A stretch of 59,801 nucleotides of DNA from Clostridia bacterium (GTDB lineage: Bacteria; Bacillota; Clostridia; TANB77; CAG-508): positions 1 through 59,801 of the forward strand of contig JAFQIK010000017.1 in NCBI GenBank assembly GCA_017397545.1, read 5' to 3'. Of this stretch, positions 7,112 through 17,800 are shown one piece after another. Positions within the stretch are counted from its first letter, which is position 1, and each line of letters opens with the position of its first letter. The notes under the pieces are model-generated. The model was not told where the DNA came from. It saw nothing but the letters and a program-made list of their open reading frames with translations, and did not search any database. The position numbers and the translations under genes are program-made.

Positions 7112-9120
7112 ATGAATATTACAAATATTTTATTAACATTTGTAGTGTTGATAATAGTTGGTGTGTTAATTAAATATGTAATAGAAAAAAACAAAAATGC
7201 AGAAGTAGAAGAAGGAATAGACATAGATGATAAAACATACACAATAGAAAAAATGAAAGAATTCGTAAAAAGAAGACTAGACGAAATTACAAAAATAAAT
7301 CTTTATGATATAGGTCTTTCAGAAGAAGAATTAAAAAGAAGAAAAGCAAAAAAATACGAATTAAAAAGAGCATTAAAAGGCTGTACATATGGAGATGTAA
7401 ATGACAAAAAATATGTTAAAGAATTAATATATGATTTGTTATTTAAAGAATATGGAGTAACAGAAGTAAATATATCAAAAGCTATACCATTTGATATACC
7501 ATCTTTATTAAGCTCACAAGATAAATTCGATATTTTGCTATATGCATATAAAAAAGACTTTGGATACGAAGCATTAGCACAAATTATAAAAAAATATAAT
7601 CTAGCAACATTAAAATATATAGCAGGAGAAGCAAAACCTTGTTATGTAATAACTAAAGAAGAAATAGATGATATTTTTGATAAAGAAGCATTAGTACTAA
7701 CATTTCAAGATAAATTAAATGTAGTAGTACAAAGAATATACCAACACTATAAAGGTTACAGCAGTATAGACGAAATTAGAGATATGAATATAGATGGTGT
7801 ATCTGGGCGGAGTATCAGGACTTCCAGAAAGTTTTTTAAGCCAAGTTGCACAAACAGATGGAGACTACTTAGAACAAATTACAGAACACAAAGTACCAAG
7901 AGCATGTGATAGTATTTGGATAATGTTCCAAGGTAAATCAATTCGTTTAGCATTCCTTTCATTTGGAAAAGAAAGTGAACTTAAAAGAGTATGTCAAAAC
8001 ATATATAAATATAATAATCCAGGACAATTATCAGATACAAACGGATTTAAAATAAACGAAATGAAAGATGGGTCTCGTGTTGTTGTTGTTCGTCCATCTA
8101 TGTCAGAAACATGGGCATTTTTCGTAAGAAAGTTCGACGTAAAAAGAGCAACATTAGAACAAATAATAACAGTACCGGGAAAAGAAAACGCAATAGATTT
8201 ATTAAGATTTTTAGTAAAAGGTGCAAGAATTATATCACTTACAGGTGAACAAGGATGCCGGAAAAACAACAATGCTTATGGCGATGATAGAAAGTATATA
8301 CGAAACAATGAACCTTCGTATTACAGAAACTGCATTTGAGCTTCACTTAAGAAAAATATATCCAACAAGAAATATTTTATCAATGAGAGAAACAGAAACA
8401 ATTTCAGGACAAGACTGTTTGGACGTTCAAAAGAAAACTGACGGTAGTGTTAATATTATCGGTGAGGTTGCAACTGACCCCGTAGCATCTTGGATGATAC
8501 AATCAGCACAGGTTGCATCTAAATTTACATTATTTACTCACCACGCTAAAACATTCCCAGACTTAGTAACAGCACTTCGTAACTCAATGCTTAGAGCTGG
8601 TGTATTTAAAGACGAAAAAACAGCAGAAGAACAAGTTGTTCAAGTATTAAACTTTGATATACACTTAGTAAAAGACTTTAGAGGAAGACGTTATATAGAA
8701 AGAGTAACAGAATGTGTACCAGTAGAAGATAAAAACGAATATACATATGACCACAGAAAAGAAAAAACATTAGAAGGAAAAATGGATAAATTTATAGACA
8801 ATGCAACACATTACTTTACTAAAGTTACAAATAGGGAGTTATACAAATATGTAAATATATTAGAATATAGAAACGATGAATATGTAATAACAAACAAAAT
8901 ATCAGACTATAACTTAAAAGAAATGCGTAGAAACATGGACGAATCAGATATAGAAGAATTTGATAGATTTATTGAAAGAAATTGGGGAAAATCAGAAAAT
9001 AAAAATGTAATAGAAACAGTTCCAGTATCTGTAGGGGTTGCTGACTATAGCGAACCATCTAAAACAGAATCTACAAATAATGTACCAACCAAAAGACGTG
9101 GAAGACCAAAAAAGAGTTAA
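7112..9120 (+). CDS. tadA: TadA/CpaF secretion ATPase, read through two +1 shifts (C7808, C8259)
   Basis: The motor ATPase of the Tad pilus. The region splits into three frames at two in-frame CGG codons. Frame 1 (232 codons from ATG 7112) has an N-terminal membrane segment (about residues 4-24). Skipping C7808 restores the glycine in DGVSG-GVSGLP and opens frame 2 (150 codons). Skipping C8259 restores the first glycine of the Walker A core, GEQGC-GKTTM, and opens frame 3, which runs to 9120. The joined product is 668 aa. Frame 3 also shows Walker B-region and His-box patterns (IIGEVATDPVASWMIQSAQ; FTLFTHHAKTFPDLV) and ends in a basic PTKRRGRPKKS tail. Without both shifts there is no complete ATPase site. 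The family has no membrane segment in most proteobacteria, so the N-terminal one is odd. Confidence 0.88.
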
Positions 9121-9121
9121 A

Positions 9122-9147
9122 TGTAGGGGCGACGAGTAGTCGCCCGC
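9122..9147 (+). repeat. Palindromic TGTAGGGG unit between tadA and tadB/C
   Basis: One copy, arms GGGGCGAC / GTCGCCC, placed two bases after the tadA stop codon and inside the operon. Confidence 0.85.
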
Positions 9148-9191
9148 AATTCTTAGCTCTTCACTAAAATAACCGGAGGTGATTTTTTACT

Positions 9192-11267
9192 ATGTCAAAT
9201 CAAACACTATTAATAATAATGGGAATAAGTGGTGGATTATTTATATTTACAGTAATAGCCTACTTAATAATGAGAAAAATATTAAATAAATCAGACATAA
9301 AACATATAAAACAATTAAAAGAAGGAACAAAAGAAAATAAATACACCTCAGATGTTATTTACCAAAAAATATATATATATTTAATAAGAGTGCCTTTTTT
9401 AAAAAGGTATGTAAATAAAATAAGAAGAAAAATAGAAATAATTAATATAGATGACGAATATTTAACAAGAAAACAAACAGCAAAAATAATAACAAAAGCT
9501 ATTGCAATAATTTTGCCACTTACAATAGCAATAATACTTCTTGCACACCAAAATTCATTATTATTATATATATTATTACTTTTTGAAGTATTCTTAATAG
9601 AAACATTAATGAGTGGAATGGTGGATAAATTAGATACAAAACTATTAAAACAACAAATAGAATTTTTTGCAGAAATAAGACATGCATACCATGAATACAA
9701 CATGGTAGAAGAAGCAATATACGAAGTTTCACAAAGAGATCAATTAGAAGTATCAAGACAAGGAGAAAAAATATACGAAATATTAATATCAGATGATCCA
9801 GAAACCGAATTAGAAAAATACTATGATGTAGCTCCAAATAGCTTTCTAAAAGAATTTGCAGGTATATCATATTTAACAAGAGAATTTGGAGATAGAACAG
9901 ACGAAAATGGAGCATCATTATATCTAAAAAACTTAAATAATATTACAGAAGAAATGCAATTAGAAATATTGAAAAGAGAAAAGTTAGACTACGTATTTCA
10001 AAGTTTATCAGTAATTGCAATTGTACCAGTACTAGCATTACAACCACTTAGAAATTGGGCTGTATCTAATTTCTCTTTTACATCAGAATTTTATGATGGA
10101 AAACTTGGATTTATTGCCCAAATATTAATAATAATATTAACATTTGTATGTTACATTTTAACAAGAAAATTAAAAGATAATGGTTCAATAAAAGGAGAAT
10201 ATGTAGATCCAAACAAAGTTTGGCAAATGAAAGCATATAAAAATCCAATTATTAAAAAAATTGTAGATCTATTTATACCTAAACAAAAAACAAAAGAATA
10301 TAGAAAAGATACAGAACTATTAAAGGATGCAGCATCAAAACAAAAAATGGAAACACTTTATATAAATAGAATAGTATGTTGTATTCTTGTATTTATTGCA
10401 TCATTAGTATTATTTACACAAATACATAATGTAGCAATAACATACATATACGAAAACCCAACAACGCAATTTGATTTGTTAGGCGAACTAAATGAAAAAG
10501 ATTATGAAGAAGCAATGAACCTTACTGCGCAAGACAATTATTTTTTAGATAAGCTTAAAGGACAAAAATTATCCCTAGAGCAAATAAAAATGGAACTAAA
10601 ACATTCACAATATTATAAAGACGCAACAGAAGAGGAATTAAGCCAAGGGGCACAAAGGATAGAAGAAAAACTAAAAGTAGTAAACAAAGAGTACTTAAAA
10701 TGGTTTGAATTATTGCTTGCTTTTGTATTTGCATTGGCAGGATATTTTGCACCAAAATGGATGCTTATGTTTCAAAAGATACTTAGAAAATTAGAAATAG
10801 AAAACGAAGTAATGCAGTTCCAAACAATTATATTAATGCTAATGAAAATTGAAAGAGTAAATGTTGAGATGATATTAGAATGGTTAGAAAGATATTCTAA
10901 CATATTTAGAGAACCAATTTCAAAATGCGTAAATAACTATGAATCAGGAGCATGGGAAGCATTAGAAGAATTAAAAAGTGAAATAAATTTTGAACAAATG
11001 ATTCGTATAGTAGAAGGGCTTCAATCAGCAGTGGAAAAAATACCAATTAGAGAAGCTTTTGACGAATTAGATAATGAAAGAGAATACTATCAAGCAAAAA
11101 GAAAAGAATCAAACGAAAGATTAATAAAAAGAAAAGGTATGATAGGTAAAGCAATAGGATTTGCACCATTAATATGTCTTTTCGTAGGATACTTAATAAT
11201 ACCACTTGTTGCAATAGGATTATTTAGTATGATGAGTTCTATGTCAACAATGTCAACAATGGCATAA
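9192..11267 (+). CDS. TadB/TadC-like inner-membrane platform protein, apparently two halves in one chain
   Basis: The protein of 691 aa is rich in membrane segments: residues about 5-27, two around 100-135, pairs near 275-325, one near 395-415, one near 500-520 and one near the C terminus (about 655-680). Two cytoplasmic stretches look like type II secretion F domains (about 140-270, and 525-650 with the helix-rich LQSAVEKIPIREAFDEL motif). This fits a TadB and TadC platform joined in one polypeptide, as seen in some Clostridia; normally they are two genes. It follows tadA in the operon and has GGAGGTG as ribosome site. The fusion is inferred from length and layout. Confidence 0.7.
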   Translation: MSNQTLLIIMGISGGLFIFTVIAYLIMRKILNKSDIKHIKQLKEGTKENKYTSDVIYQKIYIYLIRVPFLKRYVNKIRRKIEIINIDDEYLTRKQTAKIITKAIAIILPLTIAIILLAHQNSLLLYILLLFEVFLIETLMSGMVDKLDTKLLKQQIEFFAEIRHAYHEYNMVEEAIYEVSQRDQLEVSRQGEKIYEILISDDPETELEKYYDVAPNSFLKEFAGISYLTREFGDRTDENGASLYLKNLNNITEEMQLEILKREKLDYVFQSLSVIAIVPVLALQPLRNWAVSNFSFTSEFYDGKLGFIAQILIIILTFVCYILTRKLKDNGSIKGEYVDPNKVWQMKAYKNPIIKKIVDLFIPKQKTKEYRKDTELLKDAASKQKMETLYINRIVCCILVFIASLVLFTQIHNVAITYIYENPTTQFDLLGELNEKDYEEAMNLTAQDNYFLDKLKGQKLSLEQIKMELKHSQYYKDATEEELSQGAQRIEEKLKVVNKEYLKWFELLLAFVFALAGYFAPKWMLMFQKILRKLEIENEVMQFQTIILMLMKIERVNVEMILEWLERYSNIFREPISKCVNNYESGAWEALEELKSEINFEQMIRIVEGLQSAVEKIPIREAFDELDNEREYYQAKRKESNERLIKRKGMIGKAIGFAPLICLFVGYLIIPLVAIGLFSMMSSMSTMSTMA

Positions 11268-11292
11268 TTATAAAAGCAAAGGAGAAAAATCT

Positions 11293-11943
11293 ATGGAGAA
11301 TGCAGCAAAAGCGTTGGTAATAGCAGGAGGAATACTACTTGCAATAATGACATTATCATTATTAGTATATATGACAGGTGTTACTTCTAGAATGGCTCAG
11401 GCTCAAGATGAAAAAAAAGAAGCAGAACAATTAGTTGCATTCAACATGGAATATGAAGCATATAACAAAAGAAGAATGTATGGAGTAGATGTTATGACTG
11501 TAGTAAATAAGGCAATAAATTATAATGCTACACTTACTCCAACAGAAGCAAACAAAGCAATAAATGTAGAAATAGATTTGTTAGAAGATTTTATAGCAAC
11601 AAAACAGATAGTAACAGAGTATTCAAATGGAGAAGTTTATGAAGAAGATCCTGTAAATATAAATGATTGGAGCCTTAGTGAATCAAGAGGTGGAGAAAGA
11701 GATATAGAAGTGAATTTTAATACTAGTCAGAAAATAGTAGATTTTTTTCAAGACCAAAGTGTAAATGATGAAATTATTGTATTAGAAGAAAATAGTAGAT
11801 ATATAAAAAAACAAATAAATTATAGTGCATTAACAAATTTTAAAAGAGCAATATTTGAATGTACACAATGTGAAGATAGAAACGATGATGGTAGAATTGA
11901 TTATATGAAATTTGAGCAATACAAAAGTTATACTGAATATTAA
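11293..11943 (+). CDS. Tad-locus pilin-like membrane protein 1
   Basis: The N terminus MENAAKALVIAGGILLAIM is one hydrophobic helix with almost no leader, followed by a polar ectodomain of about 185 residues. A pattern F-N-x-x-Y-x-x-Y-N-K-R-R-M-Y-G-V-D-V-M-T near residue 50 recurs in the genes at 11996, 12467 and 13053. Two cysteines near the C terminus (ECTQCEDR) may chelate or bridge, and DRNDDGRID resembles a calcium loop. Position directly after the platform gene suggests a structural or minor pilin-type subunit. No canonical prepilin peptidase site is visible. The specific role is unknown. Confidence 0.6.
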   Translation: MENAAKALVIAGGILLAIMTLSLLVYMTGVTSRMAQAQDEKKEAEQLVAFNMEYEAYNKRRMYGVDVMTVVNKAINYNATLTPTEANKAINVEIDLLEDFIATKQIVTEYSNGEVYEEDPVNINDWSLSESRGGERDIEVNFNTSQKIVDFFQDQSVNDEIIVLEENSRYIKKQINYSALTNFKRAIFECTQCEDRNDDGRIDYMKFEQYKSYTEY

Positions 11944-11995
11944 AAATATAAAGTATTCAGTATAGAATTAATAATGTGATAAAGGAGAAAAATTT

Positions 11996-12397
11996 ATGGA
12001 AAATGCATCTCAAGCATTACTTATTGCAGGAACTATATTAATTGCATTAATTGTATTAAGCATTGGAGTATATTTAGCTTCAAATTCTAGTAAAGTAGGA
12101 GAAAGCTATGAACAAACACAAGAAATCGCAGAATTAACAAGATTTAATTCTAAATTTATAGTATATGCTGAAAGAGAAGATATAACTGCACAAGAAGTAG
12201 TATCGATTAGCAATTTTGTAAGAAATTATAATAATGAAAATGACCCAGATATCAATTTTTTTCCAGTTATTGCAGATGGAGTTGAATTTATAAAACAAAA
12301 TTCTACAAATCAAGATGGAAGTGTTAAATATTTTGTATGTAGAGAAGAAAATATAAGATATACCAATGGTAAAGTTTCATCAATAACTTTCGAATAA
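11996..12397 (+). CDS. Tad-locus pilin-like membrane protein 2
   Basis: The 133-aa protein starts MENASQALLIAGTILIALIV, a paralogue of the gene at 11293 and the genes at 13053 and 13425. The helix is followed by RFNSKFIVYAEREDITAQEVV, aligning with the F-N-x-x-Y motif of its neighbour, and a C-terminal strand hairpin ending in NGKVSSITFE. AAAGGAGAAAA is the ribosome site. Its role is inferred from context as a small pilus-like subunit. Confidence 0.6.
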   Translation: MENASQALLIAGTILIALIVLSIGVYLASNSSKVGESYEQTQEIAELTRFNSKFIVYAEREDITAQEVVSISNFVRNYNNENDPDINFFPVIADGVEFIKQNSTNQDGSVKYFVCREENIRYTNGKVSSITFE

Positions 12398-12412
12398 AAA
12401 ACGAAAAAAATG

Positions 12413-12441
12413 TTGCAAATTGTAATAAAAAATATTATAAT
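12413..12441 (+). promoter_or_regulatory. Internal promoter in the Tad locus
   Basis: TTGCAA (12413-12418), 17 bases, TATAAT (12436-12441). It could give the downstream pilin-like genes extra transcripts. Confidence 0.6.
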
Positions 12442-12466
12442 AAAGAAAGGAGAATGCTTAAAAAAA

Positions 12467-12901
12467 ATGAAGAATACATCGATTTTAATAATATTAGCAA
12501 TAATCTTTATTATAATATGCTTAGTATCAGTAAATATTATAAATTTGCAATCGGAAAGAAGACAAATACAAAAGCAAAATTTAGAATATGAAAAGTATTT
12601 AAATAAAGAAATATTAGGAACAGATGTTGCTACATTAATTAGTAAAGTAGTAGATAGCAACGAAAAAAATGATGTACAAAAAGACCAAAAAGAATATTAC
12701 ATAGATAATAAAGAAAATAGTATAAAAATAGATTTAAAAATGACAACAATAGATAAAACTTATCCAATGGAAGAAATATACAATAACAAAATAAAAAACT
12801 TTGTACAAAATTTTAATTTAATAAAATTTAAATGTACAAGCATAGAATATCATAAAAAAACAGGTAAAATATCAAAATTACTTTTTGAAGAATTACAATA
12901 G
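12467..12901 (+). CDS. Tad-locus pilin-like membrane protein 3
   Basis: The protein of 144 aa has an N-terminal membrane segment (about residues 5-24) without the MENA start of its neighbours, yet shares their ectodomain pattern: QNLEYEKYLNKEILGTDVATL aligns with the gene at 11293 and the end (KCTSIEYHKKTGKISKLLFEE) aligns with its tail. ATG 12467 is used although AAAGGAG lies about 16 bases upstream, which is a poor distance; the true start could be different. Function unknown beyond membership of the locus. Confidence 0.55.
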   Translation: MKNTSILIILAIIFIIICLVSVNIINLQSERRQIQKQNLEYEKYLNKEILGTDVATLISKVVDSNEKNDVQKDQKEYYIDNKENSIKIDLKMTTIDKTYPMEEIYNNKIKNFVQNFNLIKFKCTSIEYHKKTGKISKLLFEELQ

Positions 12902-12904
12902 CAC

Positions 12905-12971
12905 TGTAAGGGCGGGGCTTGCTCCGCCCAACCAAAAACAAATGTAGGGGCAGACGACCCTGTCTGCCCGC
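12905..12971 (+). repeat. Two palindromic TGTAGGGG units in tandem
   Basis: 12905-12930 (GGGCGGGGC / GCTCCGCCC, with TGTAAGGG at its start) and 12943-12971 (GGGGCAGAC / GTCTGCCC). Both in + orientation, within the Tad locus. Confidence 0.85.
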
Positions 12972-13052
12972 CAAATTAAGTTTTTAAAGTTTTAGAATAA
13001 AACTAAATATTCTAAAGATAAAATAAATTAAAATTCAAAGGAGGAAAATTTT

Positions 13053-13418
13053 ATGGAGAATGCATCAAAAGCACTAATTATAGCAGGTGCTATATTAATT
13101 TCAATTTTATTAATAAGTGTTGGAATAATCATAATGAATGCTATTAACGATCCAGTACAACAAGGAGCAAGTGTAGCTGAGAGTCAAGCAGTAGAAATAC
13201 ATAATTCTAGATTTACAGGATATGCTGGACAAGATGTAGATTATAATACTGCAAAACAATGTATAGTTGCTTGTAATTCAACTAAAGGAACAGATCATCC
13301 AGTAGAATGTGGAACTACTATTGGTTCGTTAGATCGTAATTCAACTTATGATATAGATTTTGAATTTGACGATGCAACTGGTTTTATAACAGAATGTACA
13401 ATTGAGGTACATAATTAA
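13053..13418 (+). CDS. Tad-locus pilin-like membrane protein 4
   Basis: The 121-aa protein starts MENASKALIIAGAILISIL and carries the shared HNSRFTGYAGQDVDYNTAK pattern. It has three cysteines in the ectodomain (QCIVACNS, ECGT) and one near the end, unlike its paralogues, so disulfide bonding or lipid attachment are possible. AAAGGAGGAAAA is a strong ribosome site. It overlaps no neighbour; the next gene begins seven bases after the stop. Confidence 0.6.
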   Translation: MENASKALIIAGAILISILLISVGIIIMNAINDPVQQGASVAESQAVEIHNSRFTGYAGQDVDYNTAKQCIVACNSTKGTDHPVECGTTIGSLDRNSTYDIDFEFDDATGFITECTIEVHN

Positions 13419-13424
13419 TAGCCT

Positions 13425-13946
13425 ATGGAAAATGCAGCAGACGCATTAAAAATTGCATTTGCATTATTAATTTTTGCAATTGCAATCACAATAGTATTTA
13501 CTATGATTTCCAAAATAAAAACAACAGCAGACACTGTTCTGTATTATGCTGATGATACCAACTATCAACAACACGTAAATTCTAGAGAGGAAAATCGAAC
13601 AGTTAAAAAAGCACATGTTATTTCAACATTATATAGATACTATAAGGAATCTATATCTGTTACTGTAATTGTTAAAGGAACAGAATATGTTTTCGATAAA
13701 GGAAATGAAACAAATATATTTTTACCAGATAAAACAAATATAAATACAGAAAAAGAAATAGAAGCTAATTTAGCAGAATTTATAACTAATCCAAATGGTT
13801 TAGGAAATATAAATGAAGATGCAGACTTCTTAGAAGAATTTATAGAAGTACCAACAAGTGGAATATATTTAACAGGTGATGATGGTTCAGAAATTACATT
13901 ATCAGCAGGAGGCAAAAAAGTGTATGTAATATACACAAAATTATAA
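13425..13946 (+). CDS. Tad-locus pilin-like membrane protein 5
   Basis: The 173-aa protein starts MENAADALKIAFALLIFAIA, a membrane helix, and is a divergent paralogue of the preceding small genes. No ribosome site is visible before ATG 13425, and the preceding stop is only seven bases away, so translation probably depends on coupling with the gene at 13053. The ectodomain has two strand-rich parts and no cysteines. Function is inferred from context only. Confidence 0.55.
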   Translation: MENAADALKIAFALLIFAIAITIVFTMISKIKTTADTVLYYADDTNYQQHVNSREENRTVKKAHVISTLYRYYKESISVTVIVKGTEYVFDKGNETNIFLPDKTNINTEKEIEANLAEFITNPNGLGNINEDADFLEEFIEVPTSGIYLTGDDGSEITLSAGGKKVYVIYTKL

Positions 13947-13964
13947 AATTAAATATGAGTTATA

Positions 13965-13990
13965 AAGGGCGGACTAAAAACGTCCTCCCT
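13965..13990. repeat. Degenerate palindromic unit
   Basis: AAGGGCGGAC ... GTCCTCCCTT is an eroded relative of the TGTAGGGG unit between two Tad-locus genes. Confidence 0.5.
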
Positions 13991-14032
13991 TAAAACTAAA
14001 AAATAACAATAAAAGTAAAAGGAGGTTATAAG

Positions 14033-14566
14033 ATGAGTGATTCATTAATGATGGTAATAGCGATATTTGTAGCTGTAATATTAATGTTTATATTTCCATT
14101 ATTATCACTATCAGAAAGAAGTGACGATATATCTCAATCAGTAGTTCAAGCAGCTACATCTGAATTTGTAGATAAAGTATCAATATCTGGTCAAATAAAA
14201 GCATCAGATTACGAAGCTTTTGCAGCAGAAATAGGAGCTACAGGTAATACATATGATATAGAAATAGAAGTACAACATTTAGATGAGAATTTAGGTAAAA
14301 AATCAGTTGTAACCTCAGGAAGTTTAATTGGAGAAAATGTGCGTTATTCAACATTCACATCAGAAATAATTGGTTCAATGTATAATAATGCTAATAGAGC
14401 ATATGCGCTAAAAAAAGGTGATAATATAATTGTAACAGTAAAAAATACAAATAAAACAATGGCACAAATGCTTAGAACAACATTTTATAAAGTAACAGGA
14501 GAGAATATAACACAAGTTGCAGCTAGTGCTTCAAGTATGGTTGTAAATACTGGAGCATCAAATTAA
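14033..14566 (+). CDS. Tad-locus pilin-like membrane protein 6
   Basis: The 177-aa protein has an N-terminal helix (MSDSLMMVIAIFVAVILMF) followed by PLLSLSERSDDISQSVVQAATSEF in continuation, a layout common in Clostridial Tad clusters near the pilin genes. The ectodomain has alternating strands and no cysteines. AGGAGG precedes the start. It lies immediately upstream of the giant surface protein. Structural role likely but unproven. Confidence 0.55.
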   Translation: MSDSLMMVIAIFVAVILMFIFPLLSLSERSDDISQSVVQAATSEFVDKVSISGQIKASDYEAFAAEIGATGNTYDIEIEVQHLDENLGKKSVVTSGSLIGENVRYSTFTSEIIGSMYNNANRAYALKKGDNIIVTVKNTNKTMAQMLRTTFYKVTGENITQVAASASSMVVNTGASN

Positions 14567-14586
14567 ATTTATTAAATACTACAGAT

Positions 14587-14800
14587 TAAGAAGTGAGAGG
14601 TGATATGGAATATGTTTAAATTGAATGTACTCCATGCCACGTCTCACTTTATTGCTAAAAAATGGCAAAACGATTCTAGGGACTGCGACAGAATCGTAAA
14701 TTGAATTTGAATACTGACATCATTAGAAAATAACGGGGGACATAGCTCCTCCTACAAAGGAATGCTAAGGGGAAAACTTTGTCCCCATACATTATAGCGA
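14587..14800. other. Untranslated region before the giant gene with three inverted repeats
   Basis: Between 14567 and 14809 there is no gene. An outer inverted repeat has arms near 14590-14603 (AAGTGAGAGGTG) and 14638-14649 (CACGTCTCACTT). A second hairpin pairs ACGATTCT with AGAATCGT around 14671-14699. A third pairs GGGGACATAG with CTTTGTCCCC around 14735-14789. The region is probably a structured leader of the 7-kb transcript; AGCGAGGTG is the ribosome site. Confidence 0.55.
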
Positions 14801-14809
14801 GGTGAAAAA

Positions 14810-17800
14810 ATGAAGTTACAAAATCTATCAGTAATATTTATAATAATAGTACTACCAATACTACTAATAGTTTCATATTATATATCATTGCAAATAGATA
14901 CAATAAATATGCAAACAGCATATAACACAAAATTATTAGATTCAACTAAAGAAGCAATAGATGCTTTTGAAATTAATACAGTTGAATGGAATGCTAATTA
15001 TTCAGAAACTGCAGATTCAAAACGTAGAGATATAATGGCATCAATTAACACATTTATAACATCATTTGCAAACAATACAGGGGTTGCTGGAACAAGTAAA
15101 GATTATATGTTATCACGTATACCAGCAATAGCAGTTACTCTTTATGATGGTTATTATATTTATGCGCCTTCAGAAAATAGAATAGTAGTTAAAGATGATA
15201 ATGGATTAGCAGTATATATGAGTAAAAAACTTTGTAATACTAAGTATACAAATGATGCAGGAGGTTCAAGAAATGCTATATCTGGATATAGTTATCCAAA
15301 CGATAATTCTGATGATGGAAAAATACTATATGTAGTAGCAGAGGGAAAACCAATTGATGGAGTTTATGAAACAAAAAGTGGAGAAAAAAAACAATTCACA
15401 TTGAACCCAGAAAATGCAGCTACAGAGTATAAGCATATATTAAAACCATTTACAGCATATTCTGAGCAACTTACTAATGATATAGTAATTAATTATACTT
15501 TGGATAATTATATAACATTGTATGGTAAAATGAAAGATACTGATGGAACAGATAACTATATTTCTAAATCAGGATATTTAACAGATATATCTAAAATAAA
15601 TATAAAATTTGATAGCAATAATGGTATTAGAAATATAAAATTTGATGGAGAAAATATTAAGCCAGAAAAATTAGAAGAAAAAATATCATATACAGATGAT
15701 GAAGTTAATTATTATGTTGGAAGTTTTAATTACGTTTATGAAGCTGAAGGGAATACAAAGGTATATTATGATGAAGTAAAAAGAGAGTTTTTTCAATTAG
15801 ATAGTGATTCTAAAAGGATATATATGAGTGAGTTACCAACCGAATTATATAAAAAGTGTACAGTACCAAGATATAAAGGTGGTCAGCAAACATATGTAGA
15901 ATACTATCAAAGTTTAGAAGATACTACTGGTAATTGGTTTTATAAAGATTCCTCAGGTAACTTAATGCCTGCAACAAATTCTAGTACTTACGGATTGACA
16001 AATGATATTTTAGCTGATTATAATGCTATAAATTACTGTGTTGAATCATATCTTTTTACTAAATGGGTAGATGAATTAGCGAAGGCTAACAATATAGAAT
16101 TTCTTAAAATTAGCGGTAGTAATGACCCAGATCCTGCAACAAATGCTAATAAGAATTCCGCATTTGAAAATCATAAAAGAGAAGTAATGCAAAGTGTTAT
16201 AAATTCAAATTTAAATCAAGCAATAACAAGCTATAGTAGAAGAAGTGCAGATGAATTTTATTTACCAGAATTAACAGAAACGGATTGGGATCAAGTATTA
16301 AAAAATGCATCAATAATAACTTTTGTGCAAAATATTCCAATTGGAATGAAATTTTATAATAATTATGCTGTTGTAACAAGTACAGTAAACAAGGAATATG
16401 TAGATCCAAACGAGATTTATTTAAATGCAAGTGGAGATAAGTATTACCATATGCCATATTGTTCTGAACTTGATGAAACAAATTTAACAGGATATAGAAG
16501 TATAGATTATATACAAAAATCATATATAGAAAATACCAAAGCAATTTCGCCAAAAACATTATATTATTATAAACATGATGATAATACTAATATAAATATA
16601 GATGTAGAAGAAGCATGTTATAATTGTTTAGTACAGAAAAATCTATATGATTTAGCTGATATAGATTCTAAAGATAAAAGAGGAGCATATTATACAACAC
16701 TTACAAGGGAAAGATATATAGCTAGAATGTCAACTTTACCAGCAGAAGTACAAGCAGCGGCATATATTTATGTGGAAACAGTAGATGAAAACACAGGAAA
16801 AAACATTGATAATGCTAAATATACAATAAATGGAAGTATAATGAATGGAAATGGTGGCAGATTTACAATTCCAAGGGGAACAACAGGGTTGTATAAAATT
16901 AGACCAATAATAGAAGATGAAAATATTGCTCCAGGTGGAGAAACTGATTTAGGAGAAATTAATTTCCCTAAAAAAACAATTACAGCAGAAAATGTAGTAG
17001 AATATCTTACACAAGAATCAACTTCAACGGCTGATGTTAATGTAATAGAATATGGTAATGAAAACATAAAATATAATATAACTAATTTAAATAATGCTGA
17101 AGGTGGAGGCGCAAATGAACCTAAAGTATATGGGAATCATACAGGAACATTATCTCTAGAAAATGATGCATACATTAATATTAAATTAAAATATAAACAA
17201 AATTATACTAATGTTAATGGAGAAATAACTCAAGTAACTGCAAATATAGATAACTATAACACTTTAACAATAGGAACAACTGTTCAAGGAATTTCTGGAA
17301 AGATAAGATTAAAATTTACTAATGGAGAAAAAATTTTCTATTCAGAAGATATATTTGAATGGAATAAAGAGGATTTAAGTCCAAAAACAATTTATTGTAA
17401 AATAGAAGATAATACTTGTGAATGGTATTTAGATGAATGGAAAGTAGAAGTATTATCTGTTGACAATAACACCATAACATCAGCAAGAAAAATAGATTAT
17501 TATACAATAAATGATGGAGAAGGATTACGAGAATTTGCTGATGCAGTAAATGGAACAAAAGGTTTAACAAAAGGAGCTAAAACATCAGGAAGAACATTTA
17601 AATTAATTGCGGATATAACAGAGGTTGGTAATACATTTCCAATAGCAGGGAAAGAAAAAGATAGTAATAAAGATGGTAAGAATGATAGCTTTGAAGGTAT
17701 TTTTGATGGGCAAGGATATAAAATAAGTGAACTAACAATAGATATTGATAATAATTATAATGCTTTAGGATTATTTGGATGGGTAGGAGCATCTGCAGAG

